Below, in pieces: positions 23,710-32,022 of a stretch of 64,000 bases of DNA; within the stretch, counting starts at the first letter, position 1, and every line of letters begins with the position of its first letter. The translations under genes were made by a program, and so were the position numbers. Origin of the DNA: Catellatospora vulcania (GTDB lineage: Bacteria > Actinomycetota > Actinomycetes > Mycobacteriales > Micromonosporaceae); NCBI RefSeq assembly GCF_009720385.1, contig NZ_ML769301.1, forward strand, positions 770,911 to 834,910, written 5' to 3'. The notes beneath the pieces are model-generated. The model worked only from the letters and a program-made list of their open reading frames with translations. It ran no database searches and had not been told where the DNA came from.

Positions 23710-24227
23710 GTGGGTGACTGGAAACCTTGTTGTCAATAAGCTGCCAATGCCAAAGAACGTCTGACCTCGATCCGCTGCCGCACTGGGGGCAGGCGCACTA
23801 GCCGGTGCTGGCCCAGTTTGGCACCGTGACCGCAATGCTGTGCCTGGGCAGAGCAGCCAGCTCATCCGGGAGGCGCAACCGCACCATTGCCGTCACCACC
23901 CGACCGTGATGATCATGGCGCTGGCGGCTCACCGGCCATCGTGATCATGTACTTAGGATTCATGTACTTAGGGTTCATGTAGCCCCGGAGACTCCGGACT
24001 TCGTCCCAAAGCTGTTTTACCTGCTTGGCGGCGTGCCCGAGCCGCGTTTCGGGGTGCGTTTCGGACGGCTGGCTCAACAGGTGGACGCCCTTGGTACTTC
24101 GACCCACCGGGTCGATGTTCGAGGCGTACCGCGCGGATCACCACTCAGATGCTGACGCGGGCCTTGTCGATGGCGCAGGTCTCGTCAGCGCTTCAGAACG
24201 GGACCGTGCGCTGGGCATGACCACATG
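23710..24227. other. intergenic region with a 15-bp tandem repeat, no supported gene
   Basis: About 520 nt separate the GH16 promoter from the lipoprotein gene. Two tandem 15-bp copies of TCATGTACTTAGGRT lie at 23945-23974, with a partial third copy. A 64-codon minus-strand frame (23913-24107) spans them and ends MNPKYMNPKYMITMAG, but it has no convincing start signal or homology that I recognise. Confidence 0.4.
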
Positions 24228-24761
24228 TCAGCAGGGTGCGCCGACGGGGATGTGGGCGAGGGTTTCGCGGGTGCCGGAGCGGATCCGCAGGCGGAGGCAG
24301 CGCGGCCGGTCGACGGTGTAGCCGCCGGCGAAGGCATACCAGCCGGGCATGTCGTAGACGTCGGGGCAGAAGACCCGGATGCGGGTGACCGCCGGGCCGG
24401 GGCTGCCCCAGCCGATCGTCGAAGTCGCGACGGCCTCGCCGACGATCTCCAGGTCGACGGGTGTGCCGGGCCGCACGAGCAGGCCCTGCTTGGCCCACCA
24501 GCGGCCGTCGACCTCGGTGACCTGCAGCTGCCGCCCGACCGGCAGCGCGACGGCGTCCAGCAGCACCGGCAGGTTCGTCGACGCGCTCGGCTCCTCCACC
24601 CCGATCACGTGGTCGCAGGACACCCGGGCCACCCCGTCATCGGGGAACGGCGTGGCGGCCGGTGCAGCCGTCGGGCCGGCAGCGGACGGGGCGGGAGAGG
24701 GGGCGGGCGCGGTGCACGCGGCGAGGAGCGCCGCGGGGAGCAGGGCGAGCAGGCGTCTCAT
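24228..24761 (-). CDS. putative lipoprotein
   Basis: 177 residues from ATG 24761. A type II signal peptide MRRLLALLPAALLAACTAPA has the lipobox LAAC, followed by a Pro/Ala/Ser linker and a 130-residue domain with two cysteines (VSCDHVIGVEEP, RVFCPDVYDMPGWYAFAGGY) and a third in RPRCLRLRI. The predicted place is the outer face of the cytoplasmic membrane. I do not recognise the domain. The gene is divergent from galU with a 130-nt shared upstream region. Confidence 0.78.
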   Translation of the reverse strand: MRRLLALLPAALLAACTAPAPSPAPSAAGPTAAPAATPFPDDGVARVSCDHVIGVEEPSASTNLPVLLDAVALPVGRQLQVTEVDGRWWAKQGLLVRPGTPVDLEIVGEAVATSTIGWGSPGPAVTRIRVFCPDVYDMPGWYAFAGGYTVDRPRCLRLRIRSGTRETLAHIPVGAPC

Positions 24762-24891
24762 GCGGTGGACGAGTCCCGAGGGGCGGGCGGGGTTCCGCGG
24801 GGCGACGCGCGGGTCGGTCGCGCCCTGTCGACCTGGTTGCCTGTTAGCGTCGGGTGTACCGCGCAGTGACTTCCGACCAGGAGAAACTCTC

Positions 24892-25803
24892 ATGCCTTCG
24901 ACCATCCGCAGGGCCGTGATCCCGGCCGCGGGGCTCGGCTCCCGGCTGCTGCCCCTGACCAAGGCCATCCCCAAGGAGATGCTGCCCGTCGGCGACAAGC
25001 CGGTGATCGAGCACACCGTGCGCGAGCTGGTGGCCTCCGGCATCACCGACATCACGATCGTGATCTCGGGGGGCAAGTCGCTGATCCAGGACCACTTCCG
25101 GCCCAACCCGGCGCTGGTGGAGCAGCTGCGGGCGGACGGCAAGACGGCGTACGCCGACGCCGTCGAGGAGATCGCCGAGCTGGCGCAGCAGGGCCACATC
25201 ACCTACCTGGACCAGCACGGCCCGTACGGCAACGGCACGCCGGTGCTCAACGCGGCCCGCAACTTCGACGACGAGCCGATGCTGGTGCTGTGGCCCGACG
25301 ACGTGTTCGTCGCCGAGGTGCCCCGCGCCCAGCAGCTGATCCGCGCGTACGAGGCGACGAACTGCCCGGTCCTGGCGCTGATGCCGATGGACCCGGAGCA
25401 CTCGCAGCGCTACGGGGTGCCGGTGGTCAAGGAGGACCTGGACGGCGGCCTGATGCGCATCACGGGCCTGATGGAGAAGCCCAAGCCGAAGGACGCGCCG
25501 TCGGCGTTCGCGGCGATCGGCGGCTACGTGGTCACCCCGGGCATCATCGACGAGCTGCGGGAGCAGACCCAGCGCTGGTACGAGCGCCGCACCGGCGAGG
25601 TGTACCTGACCGACGCGATCAACGCCTACGCGTCGACGCGGGCCGTGTACGGGCAGGTCATCTCGGGCCGCTGGTACGACACCGGCAACCCGGCCGACTA
25701 CCTGGTCGCCCAGATGGCCACGGCGCTGGCGCACCCGGAGTACGGCCCGCTGCTGCGCGGCATGGCCGCCGAACTCGACCCGCCCGCGCGTCCGATCGTC
25801 TGA
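24892..25803 (+). CDS. galU: UTP--glucose-1-phosphate uridylyltransferase
   Basis: 303 residues from ATG 24892, with AGGAGAA 8 nt upstream. It makes UDP-glucose from UTP and glucose-1-phosphate in the cytoplasm for cell-wall glycan, trehalose and exopolysaccharide synthesis. The nucleotidyltransferase signature is at the start (VIPAAGLGSRLLPLTKAIPK), followed by EMLPVGDKPVIEH, LVLWPDDVF for the metal-binding aspartates, YGVPVV and ITGLMEKPKP. Length and motif order match bacterial GalU. It is a single gene ending at a strong bidirectional terminator. Confidence 0.97.
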   Translation: MPSTIRRAVIPAAGLGSRLLPLTKAIPKEMLPVGDKPVIEHTVRELVASGITDITIVISGGKSLIQDHFRPNPALVEQLRADGKTAYADAVEEIAELAQQGHITYLDQHGPYGNGTPVLNAARNFDDEPMLVLWPDDVFVAEVPRAQQLIRAYEATNCPVLALMPMDPEHSQRYGVPVVKEDLDGGLMRITGLMEKPKPKDAPSAFAAIGGYVVTPGIIDELREQTQRWYERRTGEVYLTDAINAYASTRAVYGQVISGRWYDTGNPADYLVAQMATALAHPEYGPLLRGMAAELDPPARPIV

Positions 25804-25808
25804 ACAGG

Positions 25809-25840
25809 GCGAGGGCCCCGGCGCGTGCCGGGGCCCTCGC
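25809..25840. terminator. 14-bp stem bidirectional terminator between galU and the M4 protease gene
   Basis: Perfect inverted repeat GCGAGGGCCCCGGC / GCCGGGGCCCTCGC with a 4-nt loop, 6 nt after the galU stop and 16 nt beyond the convergent protease stop. It serves both genes. Confidence 0.9.
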
Positions 25841-25856
25841 TGTCTAACCGCCGGAC

Positions 25857-28457
25857 CTAGAGGGTCAGGGTCCAGGTGTTGATGTAGCCGGTGTCGGCCG
25901 AGGCGGCGTCCTGGACCCGGAGGTTCCAGGTGCCGTTCTTCACCTCGGTCGACAGGTTGGTGGTGTAGGTCTGGACGATGTTGTCGGCGCTGCCGCCGGT
26001 CCGGTTGTGCAGCACGTAGGTGCTGCCGTCCGGCGCGACCAGGGTCACGATGAGGTCACCGATGTAGGTGTGCACGATGTTCACCGCGACCGTGGAGGTC
26101 GCCGACGCGTTGCCCGAGCAGCCCGCGATCGTGATCGGGCTGTTGACGGTGGTGTTGTCCGGGATCGTCACGTCGGTGCCGTTGGTGCCCGAGCACGGCG
26201 GCGGGGCGCCGCCGCCCAGGTTCAGCGTCCACGTGTCGATGGTGCCGGTGTCGGCCGACGCCGCGTCCTGCACCCGCAGTTTCCAGGTGCCGTTGGCGGC
26301 CTCGCCGGACAGGTTGACCGTGTAGGTCTGGCTGATGTTGTCGGCGCTGCCGCCGGTCCGGTTGTGCAGCAGGTAGGTGCTGCCGTCCGGCGCGACCAGG
26401 TTCACCACCAGGTCACCGATGTAGGTGTGCAGGATGTTCACCGCGACCGTGCTGCCCGTGCCGCCGTTGCCGGCGCAGCCGGAGATGGTGATCGAGGACT
26501 CGACGGTCGTGTTGTCCGGGACCGCCACGTCGGTGGAGTTGGTGCCGGAGCAGCCGGGCGGGCCGTTGACGGTCAGGTTGAACGTCGTGGTCCGCGTCGA
26601 CGACGCGCCGGTGCCGGTGATGGTGATCGCGTACGTGCCGGGCGGGGTGGCCGCGGCCGTGGCGATGGTCAGCGACGAGGCGCCGCCGGCCGAGTTGATC
26701 GACGTCGGGCTGAACGTGGCGGTCGCGCCGCTGGGCAGGCCGCTCGCGGTCAGGTTGACCGTCTGCGCGCTGCCGTTGGTCAGCGTGGAGGTGATGGTGC
26801 TGGTGACCGAGCTGCCGGGGTTGACCGAACCCGACGCGGGGGCGGCCGCGAGGGAGAAGTCGTTGCCCGCCGGGCAGGCGGCGTCGTTGCCGGCCACGTT
26901 GACCGCGGTCCAGGCGGCCTGGACGGTCTTGTACTCCACCGAGCACAGGCCGTACAGGTCGGTTGCCGCGGACAGGGTGTACGCGCGGGAGGTGTTGGCC
27001 GGCGTGGACGTGTTCACGTAGCGGGTGCTGGAGGTGAAGTACACGTCCAGCGCGCGGTACCAGATCTTCTCAGCCTTCGTGCGGCCGATGCCGACGACGG
27101 CCGGCGCCGAGCCGCAGACCGGGCTGGTGCCGTACGACGTGGCGCCGGTGCCCTCGGCCAGGTTGAAGAAGAAGTGGTTGCCCGGGCCCGAGCTGTAGTG
27201 CACGTCGACGCTGTTGGTCGAGGTCGACCAGCAGCCGTGCGACGAGCCGTCCAGGGTCGGGTTGTACATGTAGCGCAGCGGGGTCCCGTTGCCGTTGATG
27301 TTGATCTTCTCACCGACCTGGTAGTCGCCCGGGTCGGACGGCGCGGCCGCGTAGAACTCGACCATGTTGCCGAAGATGTCCGAGGTGGCCTCGTTCAGAC
27401 CGCCGGACTCACCCGAGTAGACCAGGCCCGCCAGGGCCTCGGTGACGCCGTGGCTCATCTCGTGGCCCGCGACGTCCAGCGACACCAGGGGCCGGCTGTT
27501 GCCCGAGCCGTCGCCGTAGGTCATCTGCGCGCCGTCCCAGAACGCGTTGACGTACGCGTTGCCGTAGTGGACGCGGCTGGGCACGCCGGTGCCGTTGCCG
27601 AAGATGCCGTTGCGGCCGTGCACGTTCAGGAAGTAGTCGAACGTCTTGGCCGCGCCGAAGTGCGCGTCCACACCGGCCGACTGCCGGTTGGCGTTCGTGC
27701 CGTCACCCCACACGTTGTCCGCGTCGGTGAACGTCGTACAGGTCGAGGAGCCGTTGTTCATGTCACAGGTGCGGCCGTTGCCGCGGACCGGGTCGATCAT
27801 CTGGTACGTCGAGCCGGACAGCGTCGTGTCGATGCTGACGCTACCGGTGTAGATGCCGGTGCCGGTGCCGGTGACCATCTTGATCTCGTCGAACGAGCCC
27901 AGGTGCGCGCCCGTCGCCGCGTCGGTGATGACGTGCAGCTCGGACGGGGTCTGCCCGTCGGGCCGCATGCCGGTGACGACGGTCTCCCAGGCCAGCTTGC
28001 CCTTGCCCGTGCTGGCGTCGACGAACAGCTCGGGGGAGCCGACCGTGGCGACGGCGCCCGAGAACCTGCTGCGCGCGGCCTTCGCGGCCTTGGCGGCGGT
28101 GACCTGCGGGGTGGTCGACAGGGTCAGCGGGGCCTCCAGGCCGACCGACGATCCCTTGTAGACGCCGTTGGGGGCGGTGTGCACGACGAAGTCGCCGCCG
28201 TACACCCGCAGGCCGTGGAACGTGCGGGCGTAACGCACGTGGGTGCCGCTGCTGTCGCTGACGGTGCGGTCGATGCGGTACGCGTCGCCGCCGGCGGCGC
28301 GCACGTCCGACGGGTGCTCGGCGAGGGCGCGTTCTGCGGCCGCGATGCCGACGGGTGATGAGGGGGCGCTGGGCGCAGCGTTGCCGGAGGTCGCCGACAC
28401 CGACAGCATGGCGCCCACGAGTAGGGCGACGCTGCCGGTAGCGAGGGTTCTTTTCAC
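25857..28457 (-). CDS. secreted M4 (thermolysin-family) metalloprotease with two P domains
   Basis: 866 residues from a GTG at 28457, with GGGGAGGA 4 nt upstream. The order is signal peptide (cleavage near TSGNAAPS), FTP/PepSY-type propeptide to about residue 200, M4 catalytic domain with HEMSH (His332-His336) and the third zinc ligand Glu356 in GLNEATSD, then an Ig-like NEW-type domain (FSLAAAPASGSVNPGSSVTS). Two proprotein convertase P domains of about 100 residues close the protein, each with HTYIGDL, LVAPDGSTY, LLHNRTGGSADNI or its variant, and WTL at the end. The enzyme is an extracellular zinc endopeptidase. The two P domains are near-copies of each other. Confidence 0.95.
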   Translation of the reverse strand: MKRTLATGSVALLVGAMLSVSATSGNAAPSAPSSPVGIAAAERALAEHPSDVRAAGGDAYRIDRTVSDSSGTHVRYARTFHGLRVYGGDFVVHTAPNGVYKGSSVGLEAPLTLSTTPQVTAAKAAKAARSRFSGAVATVGSPELFVDASTGKGKLAWETVVTGMRPDGQTPSELHVITDAATGAHLGSFDEIKMVTGTGTGIYTGSVSIDTTLSGSTYQMIDPVRGNGRTCDMNNGSSTCTTFTDADNVWGDGTNANRQSAGVDAHFGAAKTFDYFLNVHGRNGIFGNGTGVPSRVHYGNAYVNAFWDGAQMTYGDGSGNSRPLVSLDVAGHEMSHGVTEALAGLVYSGESGGLNEATSDIFGNMVEFYAAAPSDPGDYQVGEKININGNGTPLRYMYNPTLDGSSHGCWSTSTNSVDVHYSSGPGNHFFFNLAEGTGATSYGTSPVCGSAPAVVGIGRTKAEKIWYRALDVYFTSSTRYVNTSTPANTSRAYTLSAATDLYGLCSVEYKTVQAAWTAVNVAGNDAACPAGNDFSLAAAPASGSVNPGSSVTSTITSTLTNGSAQTVNLTASGLPSGATATFSPTSINSAGGASSLTIATAAATPPGTYAITITGTGASSTRTTTFNLTVNGPPGCSGTNSTDVAVPDNTTVESSITISGCAGNGGTGSTVAVNILHTYIGDLVVNLVAPDGSTYLLHNRTGGSADNISQTYTVNLSGEAANGTWKLRVQDAASADTGTIDTWTLNLGGGAPPPCSGTNGTDVTIPDNTTVNSPITIAGCSGNASATSTVAVNIVHTYIGDLIVTLVAPDGSTYVLHNRTGGSADNIVQTYTTNLSTEVKNGTWNLRVQDAASADTGYINTWTLTL

Positions 28458-28500
28458 GAGTCCTCCCCGACTCAGTGGAAAGTGGCGGTAGCCACTGACA

Positions 28501-28512
28501 GCTATATATATA
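28501..28512 (-). promoter_or_regulatory. AT-rich -10-like element of the M4 protease gene
   Basis: The run CTATATATATAG, unusual in this GC-rich DNA, lies about 45-55 nt upstream of the protease start. It supplies a good TATATA -10 hexamer on the minus strand. The -35 is not clear. Confidence 0.45.
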
Positions 28513-28692
28513 GAAGCCGGGAGAACTTTGGAAGTGCTTCACATCCTGCGGCGTCGATGCGTGATGTTTCGCGAGCCCTGCTCGGATGGGCTGTAAGGGG
28601 TGCTGTCTCGGCATCAGGTGATCGACTCGACCCGCTCGGTGAATCACGTGTCAGGTAGGCGACTGCGGGGGAGTGACGCCCGAGGATTGTAG

Positions 28693-28704
28693 AGAAAGCT
28701 TTCT
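28693..28704. promoter_or_regulatory. palindrome AGAAAGCTTTCT at the ArsR-MFS promoter
   Basis: A 12-bp perfect palindrome lies 17 nt before the ArsR-type start, with TATCTT (28710-28715) as a likely -10. Its position suits autorepression by the HTH protein encoded directly downstream. Confidence 0.5.
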
Positions 28705-28721
28705 AAAGCTATCTTGCTGAT

Positions 28722-29294
28722 ATGACCGACCGTCCGGCAGTCGACCTCTCCGATCCCGTCGCGCTGCGCGCGTACGCCCATCCGCTGCGCATGTCGCTGG
28801 TCGGCCTGCTGCGGCGCGAGGGGCCGCTGACCGCCACCCAGGCCGCGAACCTGCTCGGCGAGAGCGTGCCGAGCTGCTCCTTCCACCTGCGCCAGCTCGC
28901 CAAGTACGGCCTGGTCGAACGGGCCGAGGGCGCCGACGCCCGGGAGAAGCCCTGGCGGGCCACCGCCTTGACGACCCGATGGGGCCGCGAGTCCGACGAC
29001 ACCGAGACCCGCGCCGCCGTCGACCAGCTCGACGGGGTGATCATCCACCGCTTCTACGAGCGTGCCCTGAACTGGCTGGCCCGCCGCGACGCCGAGCCGG
29101 CGCACTGGCGCGCCGTCACCGGCCCCGGCGACGACCTGGCCTTCCTGACCGCCGACGAGCTGGCCGAGCTGTCCCGTCGCATCGACGACCTCTTCGAGCA
29201 GTACCGGCCCCGCCAGACCGACCCGTCCCTGCGGCCGCCCGGCGCGCGGGCGGTCCACGTCAGCTACTACGTGACCACGTTCGATCAGCCCTGA
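28722..29294 (+). CDS. ArsR/HTH_20-type transcriptional regulator
   Basis: 190 residues from ATG 28722. The winged helix is N-terminal: RAYAHPLRMSLVGLLRREGP, LTATQAANLLGESVPSCSFH and LRQLAKYGLVERAEG. The C-terminal half is helical (VIIHRFYERALNWLARRD, LTADELAELSRRIDDLFEQY) and probably binds a ligand or dimerises. It lies 21 nt upstream of an MFS exporter gene in the same direction, a layout usual for drug-responsive repressor and efflux pairs. A palindrome overlaps its promoter, so autoregulation is inferred. Confidence 0.9.
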   Translation: MTDRPAVDLSDPVALRAYAHPLRMSLVGLLRREGPLTATQAANLLGESVPSCSFHLRQLAKYGLVERAEGADAREKPWRATALTTRWGRESDDTETRAAVDQLDGVIIHRFYERALNWLARRDAEPAHWRAVTGPGDDLAFLTADELAELSRRIDDLFEQYRPRQTDPSLRPPGARAVHVSYYVTTFDQP

Positions 29295-29315
29295 CACCCG
29301 GAGGCGCACACCCCC

Positions 29316-30563
29316 ATGACCGCCACCGCCACCCCCGCGGTCCGCCGCTGGCTGCCACCGCTGCTGCGGCAGACCCCGTTCCGCCGCTACTGGACCGGGC
29401 AGAGCGTGTCCCTGCTCGGCGACCAGATAACCGAACTGGCGCTGCCGCTGTTCGCGGTGCTCGTCGCGCAGGCCGGCCCGGCCGAGATGGGCTACCTGAC
29501 CGCCGCCGCGCTGGCGCCCAACCTGCTGTTCTCGCTGCTGTTCGGTGGCTGGGCCGACCGCCGCCCGTACAAGCGCACCATCATGGTCGCCGCCGACGTC
29601 GCCCGCGCCGTGGCGCTGCTGGCCGTGCCGGTGCTCTACGTGCTCGACGCGCTCACCATGACCCAGCTCTACGTGGTCGCGTTCACCGTCGGCACGTTCA
29701 GCGTGCTGTTCGAGGTGTGCCGCACGACCCTGTTCGTGTCACTGGTGTCGCGAGAGGACTTCCTGCCCGCGAACGCGCTGCTCAACGGCTCACGAGCGTT
29801 CTCGTCGGTGGCCGGGGCCAGCGCCGGCGGCGTGCTGGTGCGGCTGGTCGGAGCGCCGTTCGCGCTACTGCTGGACGCGGTGTCCTTCCTGTTCTCCGCG
29901 GTGATGATCGCCCGGGTGGAGGTCACCGAGCCGACGCCGAGCGCCCGGCGCGGCCTCGGGCTGCGCGAAGGCATGTCCTTCATCGCGCGCCACCCGGTCA
30001 TGCGGGCGGCCGTGAGCGCCAGCACCACCCTCAACCTGTTCAACTTCATGTACCTCGCGCTGGTCATCCTGTACGTCACGACCGAACTGCACATCACCCC
30101 GGACGTCCTGGGCCTGGGCCTGGGACTCGCGGCCGTCGGCGCGCTGATCGGCGCGGCCGTCGCCCGGCGGATCGCCGAGCGGATCGGCGTCGGCCCCCTG
30201 TACGTCTTCGGCTACCTGATGTTCCCGGCCCCGCTGATCCTCATCCCGCTGGCCGACGGGCCGCACTGGCTGGTGCTGACCATGGTGTTCTGCGCCGAGT
30301 TCCTTTCCGGTTTCGGCGTCATGCTGCTGGACACCGCGGGCGGCTCGCTGCAGGCCAGCGTCATCCCCGACGAGCTGCGCGCCCGGGTGACCGGCGCGCA
30401 CCGCACCATCAACTACGGCATCCGCCCGATCGGCGCGGTCATCGGCGGCGCGCTGGGCACCGCCCTGGGCGTACGCGAGACGCTGTGGATCGCCACCGTC
30501 GGCGCGCTGGCCGGCGTGCTGTGGCTGATCGCCTCACCGATCCCGCGGATGCGCCGGTTGTGA
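29316..30563 (+). CDS. MFS transporter, probable efflux pump
   Basis: 415 residues from ATG 29316 with GGAGG upstream. About 12 hydrophobic segments begin with the FRRYWTGQSVSLLGDQITEL N terminus characteristic of EntS/MFS_3-type exporters. GGWADRRPYKRTIMV matches the loop 2-3 signature G-x-x-x-D-R-x-x-R/K. It probably exports a siderophore- or drug-like compound by proton antiport. It is co-transcribed with the ArsR-type regulator. Its stop is separated by one base from the convergent small membrane protein gene. Confidence 0.9.
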   Translation: MTATATPAVRRWLPPLLRQTPFRRYWTGQSVSLLGDQITELALPLFAVLVAQAGPAEMGYLTAAALAPNLLFSLLFGGWADRRPYKRTIMVAADVARAVALLAVPVLYVLDALTMTQLYVVAFTVGTFSVLFEVCRTTLFVSLVSREDFLPANALLNGSRAFSSVAGASAGGVLVRLVGAPFALLLDAVSFLFSAVMIARVEVTEPTPSARRGLGLREGMSFIARHPVMRAAVSASTTLNLFNFMYLALVILYVTTELHITPDVLGLGLGLAAVGALIGAAVARRIAERIGVGPLYVFGYLMFPAPLILIPLADGPHWLVLTMVFCAEFLSGFGVMLLDTAGGSLQASVIPDELRARVTGAHRTINYGIRPIGAVIGGALGTALGVRETLWIATVGALAGVLWLIASPIPRMRRL

Positions 30564-30564
30564 C

Positions 30565-30777
30565 TCAGCCCAGCAGGCGGATCGCCGCGTGCACCGCGAA
30601 GACCGACCCGACGCCGGTCAGCAGCAGGCCCTCCACGAAGATCCGCAGCCAGTCGCCGGGGTCGCGCCTGCGCCGCCGGACGCCGCGCCACACCATCACC
30701 AGACCGAAGGCCAGCACGGCGAGACCGAGCACGAGAAAGGGGACGGGATCGAGTTCGCGCTCGCCGGGCGTCGCCAC
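30565..30777 (-). CDS. small two-helix membrane protein
   Basis: 70 residues from a GTG at 30777, one base after the GNAT stop codon, so translationally coupled to it. Two hydrophobic helices (PVPFLVLGLAVLAFGLVMVW and FVEGLLLTGVGSVFAVHAAI) flank a basic cytoplasmic loop (RRRRRDPGDWLR). The function is unknown. Confidence 0.6.
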   Translation of the reverse strand: MATPGERELDPVPFLVLGLAVLAFGLVMVWRGVRRRRRDPGDWLRIFVEGLLLTGVGSVFAVHAAIRLLG

Positions 30778-30778
30778 G

Positions 30779-31318
30779 TCAGGCGCCCGCCCGCCAGGGG
30801 CGGGTATCCGTCCGCAGCAGCGAGTACAGGACGACGTCCTGGCTGCGGCCGTCGTTGAAGAACGCGCCGCGCACCGTGCCCTCCAGGGTGAAACCGCACT
30901 TCTCCGCGATCCGCCGGGACGCGCCGTTCTCCGGCACGATCACGAGCTGGATGCGGTGCTGCTTCTTCGTCGCGAAGAGGTAGTCGACCAGCAGCCGCAC
31001 CGCCTCGGTGACGTGGCCGCGTCCGGCGAAGCTGCCGTCGTAGAGCAGGTAGGACAGCTCGAAGGCGTCCCAGTAGTTCACCGGCCGGAAGAACTCGATG
31101 TGCCCGAGCAGCTCGCCTGCCCCGTTGACGATGAGCAGCGTGCCCGACTCGCGCTGCCAGAGCCCCGTCTCGGCGTGCTCGCGCCGGAAGTCCGGCTCCG
31201 ACCGCACGCCGAGCGGGAAGTACGCGCCGCGGTTGGCGATGTCGGTGTGCGCGCGGTAGAGCCGGTCCACATCGGCCGCCAGCACCGGCCGAAGGGTCAC
31301 GCCGTCGCCGTGAAGCAT
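30779..31318 (-). CDS. GNAT-family N-acetyltransferase
   Basis: 179 residues from ATG 31318, chosen for GGGTGG 5 nt upstream; an ATG 12 nt earlier is possible. It is the RimJ/RimL-type GNAT fold: VTLRPVLAADVDRLYRAHTD at the N terminus, ELLGHIEFFRP, the acetyl-CoA loop GRGHVTEAVRLLVDY and NGASRRIAEKCGFTLEGTVR. It uses acetyl-CoA to acetylate a protein N terminus or a small amine; the substrate is unknown. It forms a two-gene operon with the downstream small membrane protein and is divergent from the DoxX gene. Confidence 0.9.
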   Translation of the reverse strand: MLHGDGVTLRPVLAADVDRLYRAHTDIANRGAYFPLGVRSEPDFRREHAETGLWQRESGTLLIVNGAGELLGHIEFFRPVNYWDAFELSYLLYDGSFAGRGHVTEAVRLLVDYLFATKKQHRIQLVIVPENGASRRIAEKCGFTLEGTVRGAFFNDGRSQDVVLYSLLRTDTRPWRAGA

Positions 31319-31503
31319 GTGTCCACCCATCAAGTCCGAGGGCCGCCCTGCTGCTGCGCCACGACGATGATATGCGCCGGCGCCGATACCCGGGGGGAGG
31401 CCGTGTTCGCCCAGTGAGACAGACATTGCCAGGTGTGAATTAATCGATCTAATCTTGGACGCGTCCGGGCAACGACATCAGATCTCACTCTGAGGAGACC
31501 TTC

Positions 31504-31938
31504 ATGTCCTCTGCCCGATCCTCTGCCCTGACCCTGACCCTGTTCCGGGTCGTGCTCGGCCTGCTGTTCGCCTTCCACGGCGCGGCCTCGCTGTTCGGTG
31601 TGTTCGGCGGCAACCGCGGCTCCGGCCAGGCCGTCGAGTTCGCCGCCTGGCCCGGCTGGTGGGCCGCGCTCATCCAGCTCACCGGCGGCATCCTGGTGAT
31701 CACGGGGCTGGCGACGCGGCCGGCCGCACTGCTCTGCTCCGGCTCCATGGCGTACGCCTACTTCGTGGTGCACCAGACCCAGGGCCTGCTCCCGCTGAAC
31801 AACGGCGGCGAGGCGGCCGCCCTGTTCTGCTGGTCGTTCCTCATCGTCGCGGTGCTCGGCCCGGGTGCCTTCTCACTCGACGCCCTGCTCCGCCGCCGCA
31901 CCCCCGCCCGACGCGGCTCGCTGGCCACCGCCTCCTAG
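31504..31938 (+). CDS. DoxX-family membrane protein
   Basis: 144 residues from ATG 31504 with GAGGAGA upstream. Four hydrophobic helices match DoxX: LTLFRVVLGLLFAFHGAASL, PGWWAALIQLTGGILVITGL, PAALLCSGSMAYAYFVVHQT and AALFCWSFLIVAVLGPGAFS, with the NNGGEAA loop typical of the family. DoxX proteins are linked to membrane redox or thiol stress systems; the exact role is unclear. The gene ends at a large hairpin shared with a convergent MFS gene. Confidence 0.9.
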   Translation: MSSARSSALTLTLFRVVLGLLFAFHGAASLFGVFGGNRGSGQAVEFAAWPGWWAALIQLTGGILVITGLATRPAALLCSGSMAYAYFVVHQTQGLLPLNNGGEAAALFCWSFLIVAVLGPGAFSLDALLRRRTPARRGSLATAS

Positions 31939-31954
31939 CAGGACCGACCGAAGG

Positions 31955-31996
31955 AAGGGCACCTTCACCTCGCCATGCGAGGTAGAAGGTGCCCTT
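31955..31996. terminator. 19-bp hairpin, bidirectional terminator between DoxX and MFS genes
   Basis: AAGGGCACCTTC-ACCTCGC pairs with GCGAGGT-A-GAAGGTGCCCTT across a CAT loop, with one bulged A. It lies between two convergent stops. AAGGGCACCTTC hairpins recur widely at gene ends in Micromonosporaceae as I remember them, so this may belong to a dispersed terminator family. Confidence 0.85.
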
Positions 31997-32022
31997 GCCA
32001 TCCTCGTTCTGCCCGGGGCGGT

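Noticed and set aside
23913-24107. 64-codon minus-strand frame ending in a tandem MNPKY repeat
   Set aside because: The repeat is explained by the 15-bp DNA repeat; no ribosome site or family.
26007-28358. 783-codon plus-strand open frame opposite the M4 protease gene
   Set aside because: It is antisense to a clearly real protease. Its translation is Val/Arg/Gly-rich with no domain, as expected from GC-rich codon bias on the opposite strand.
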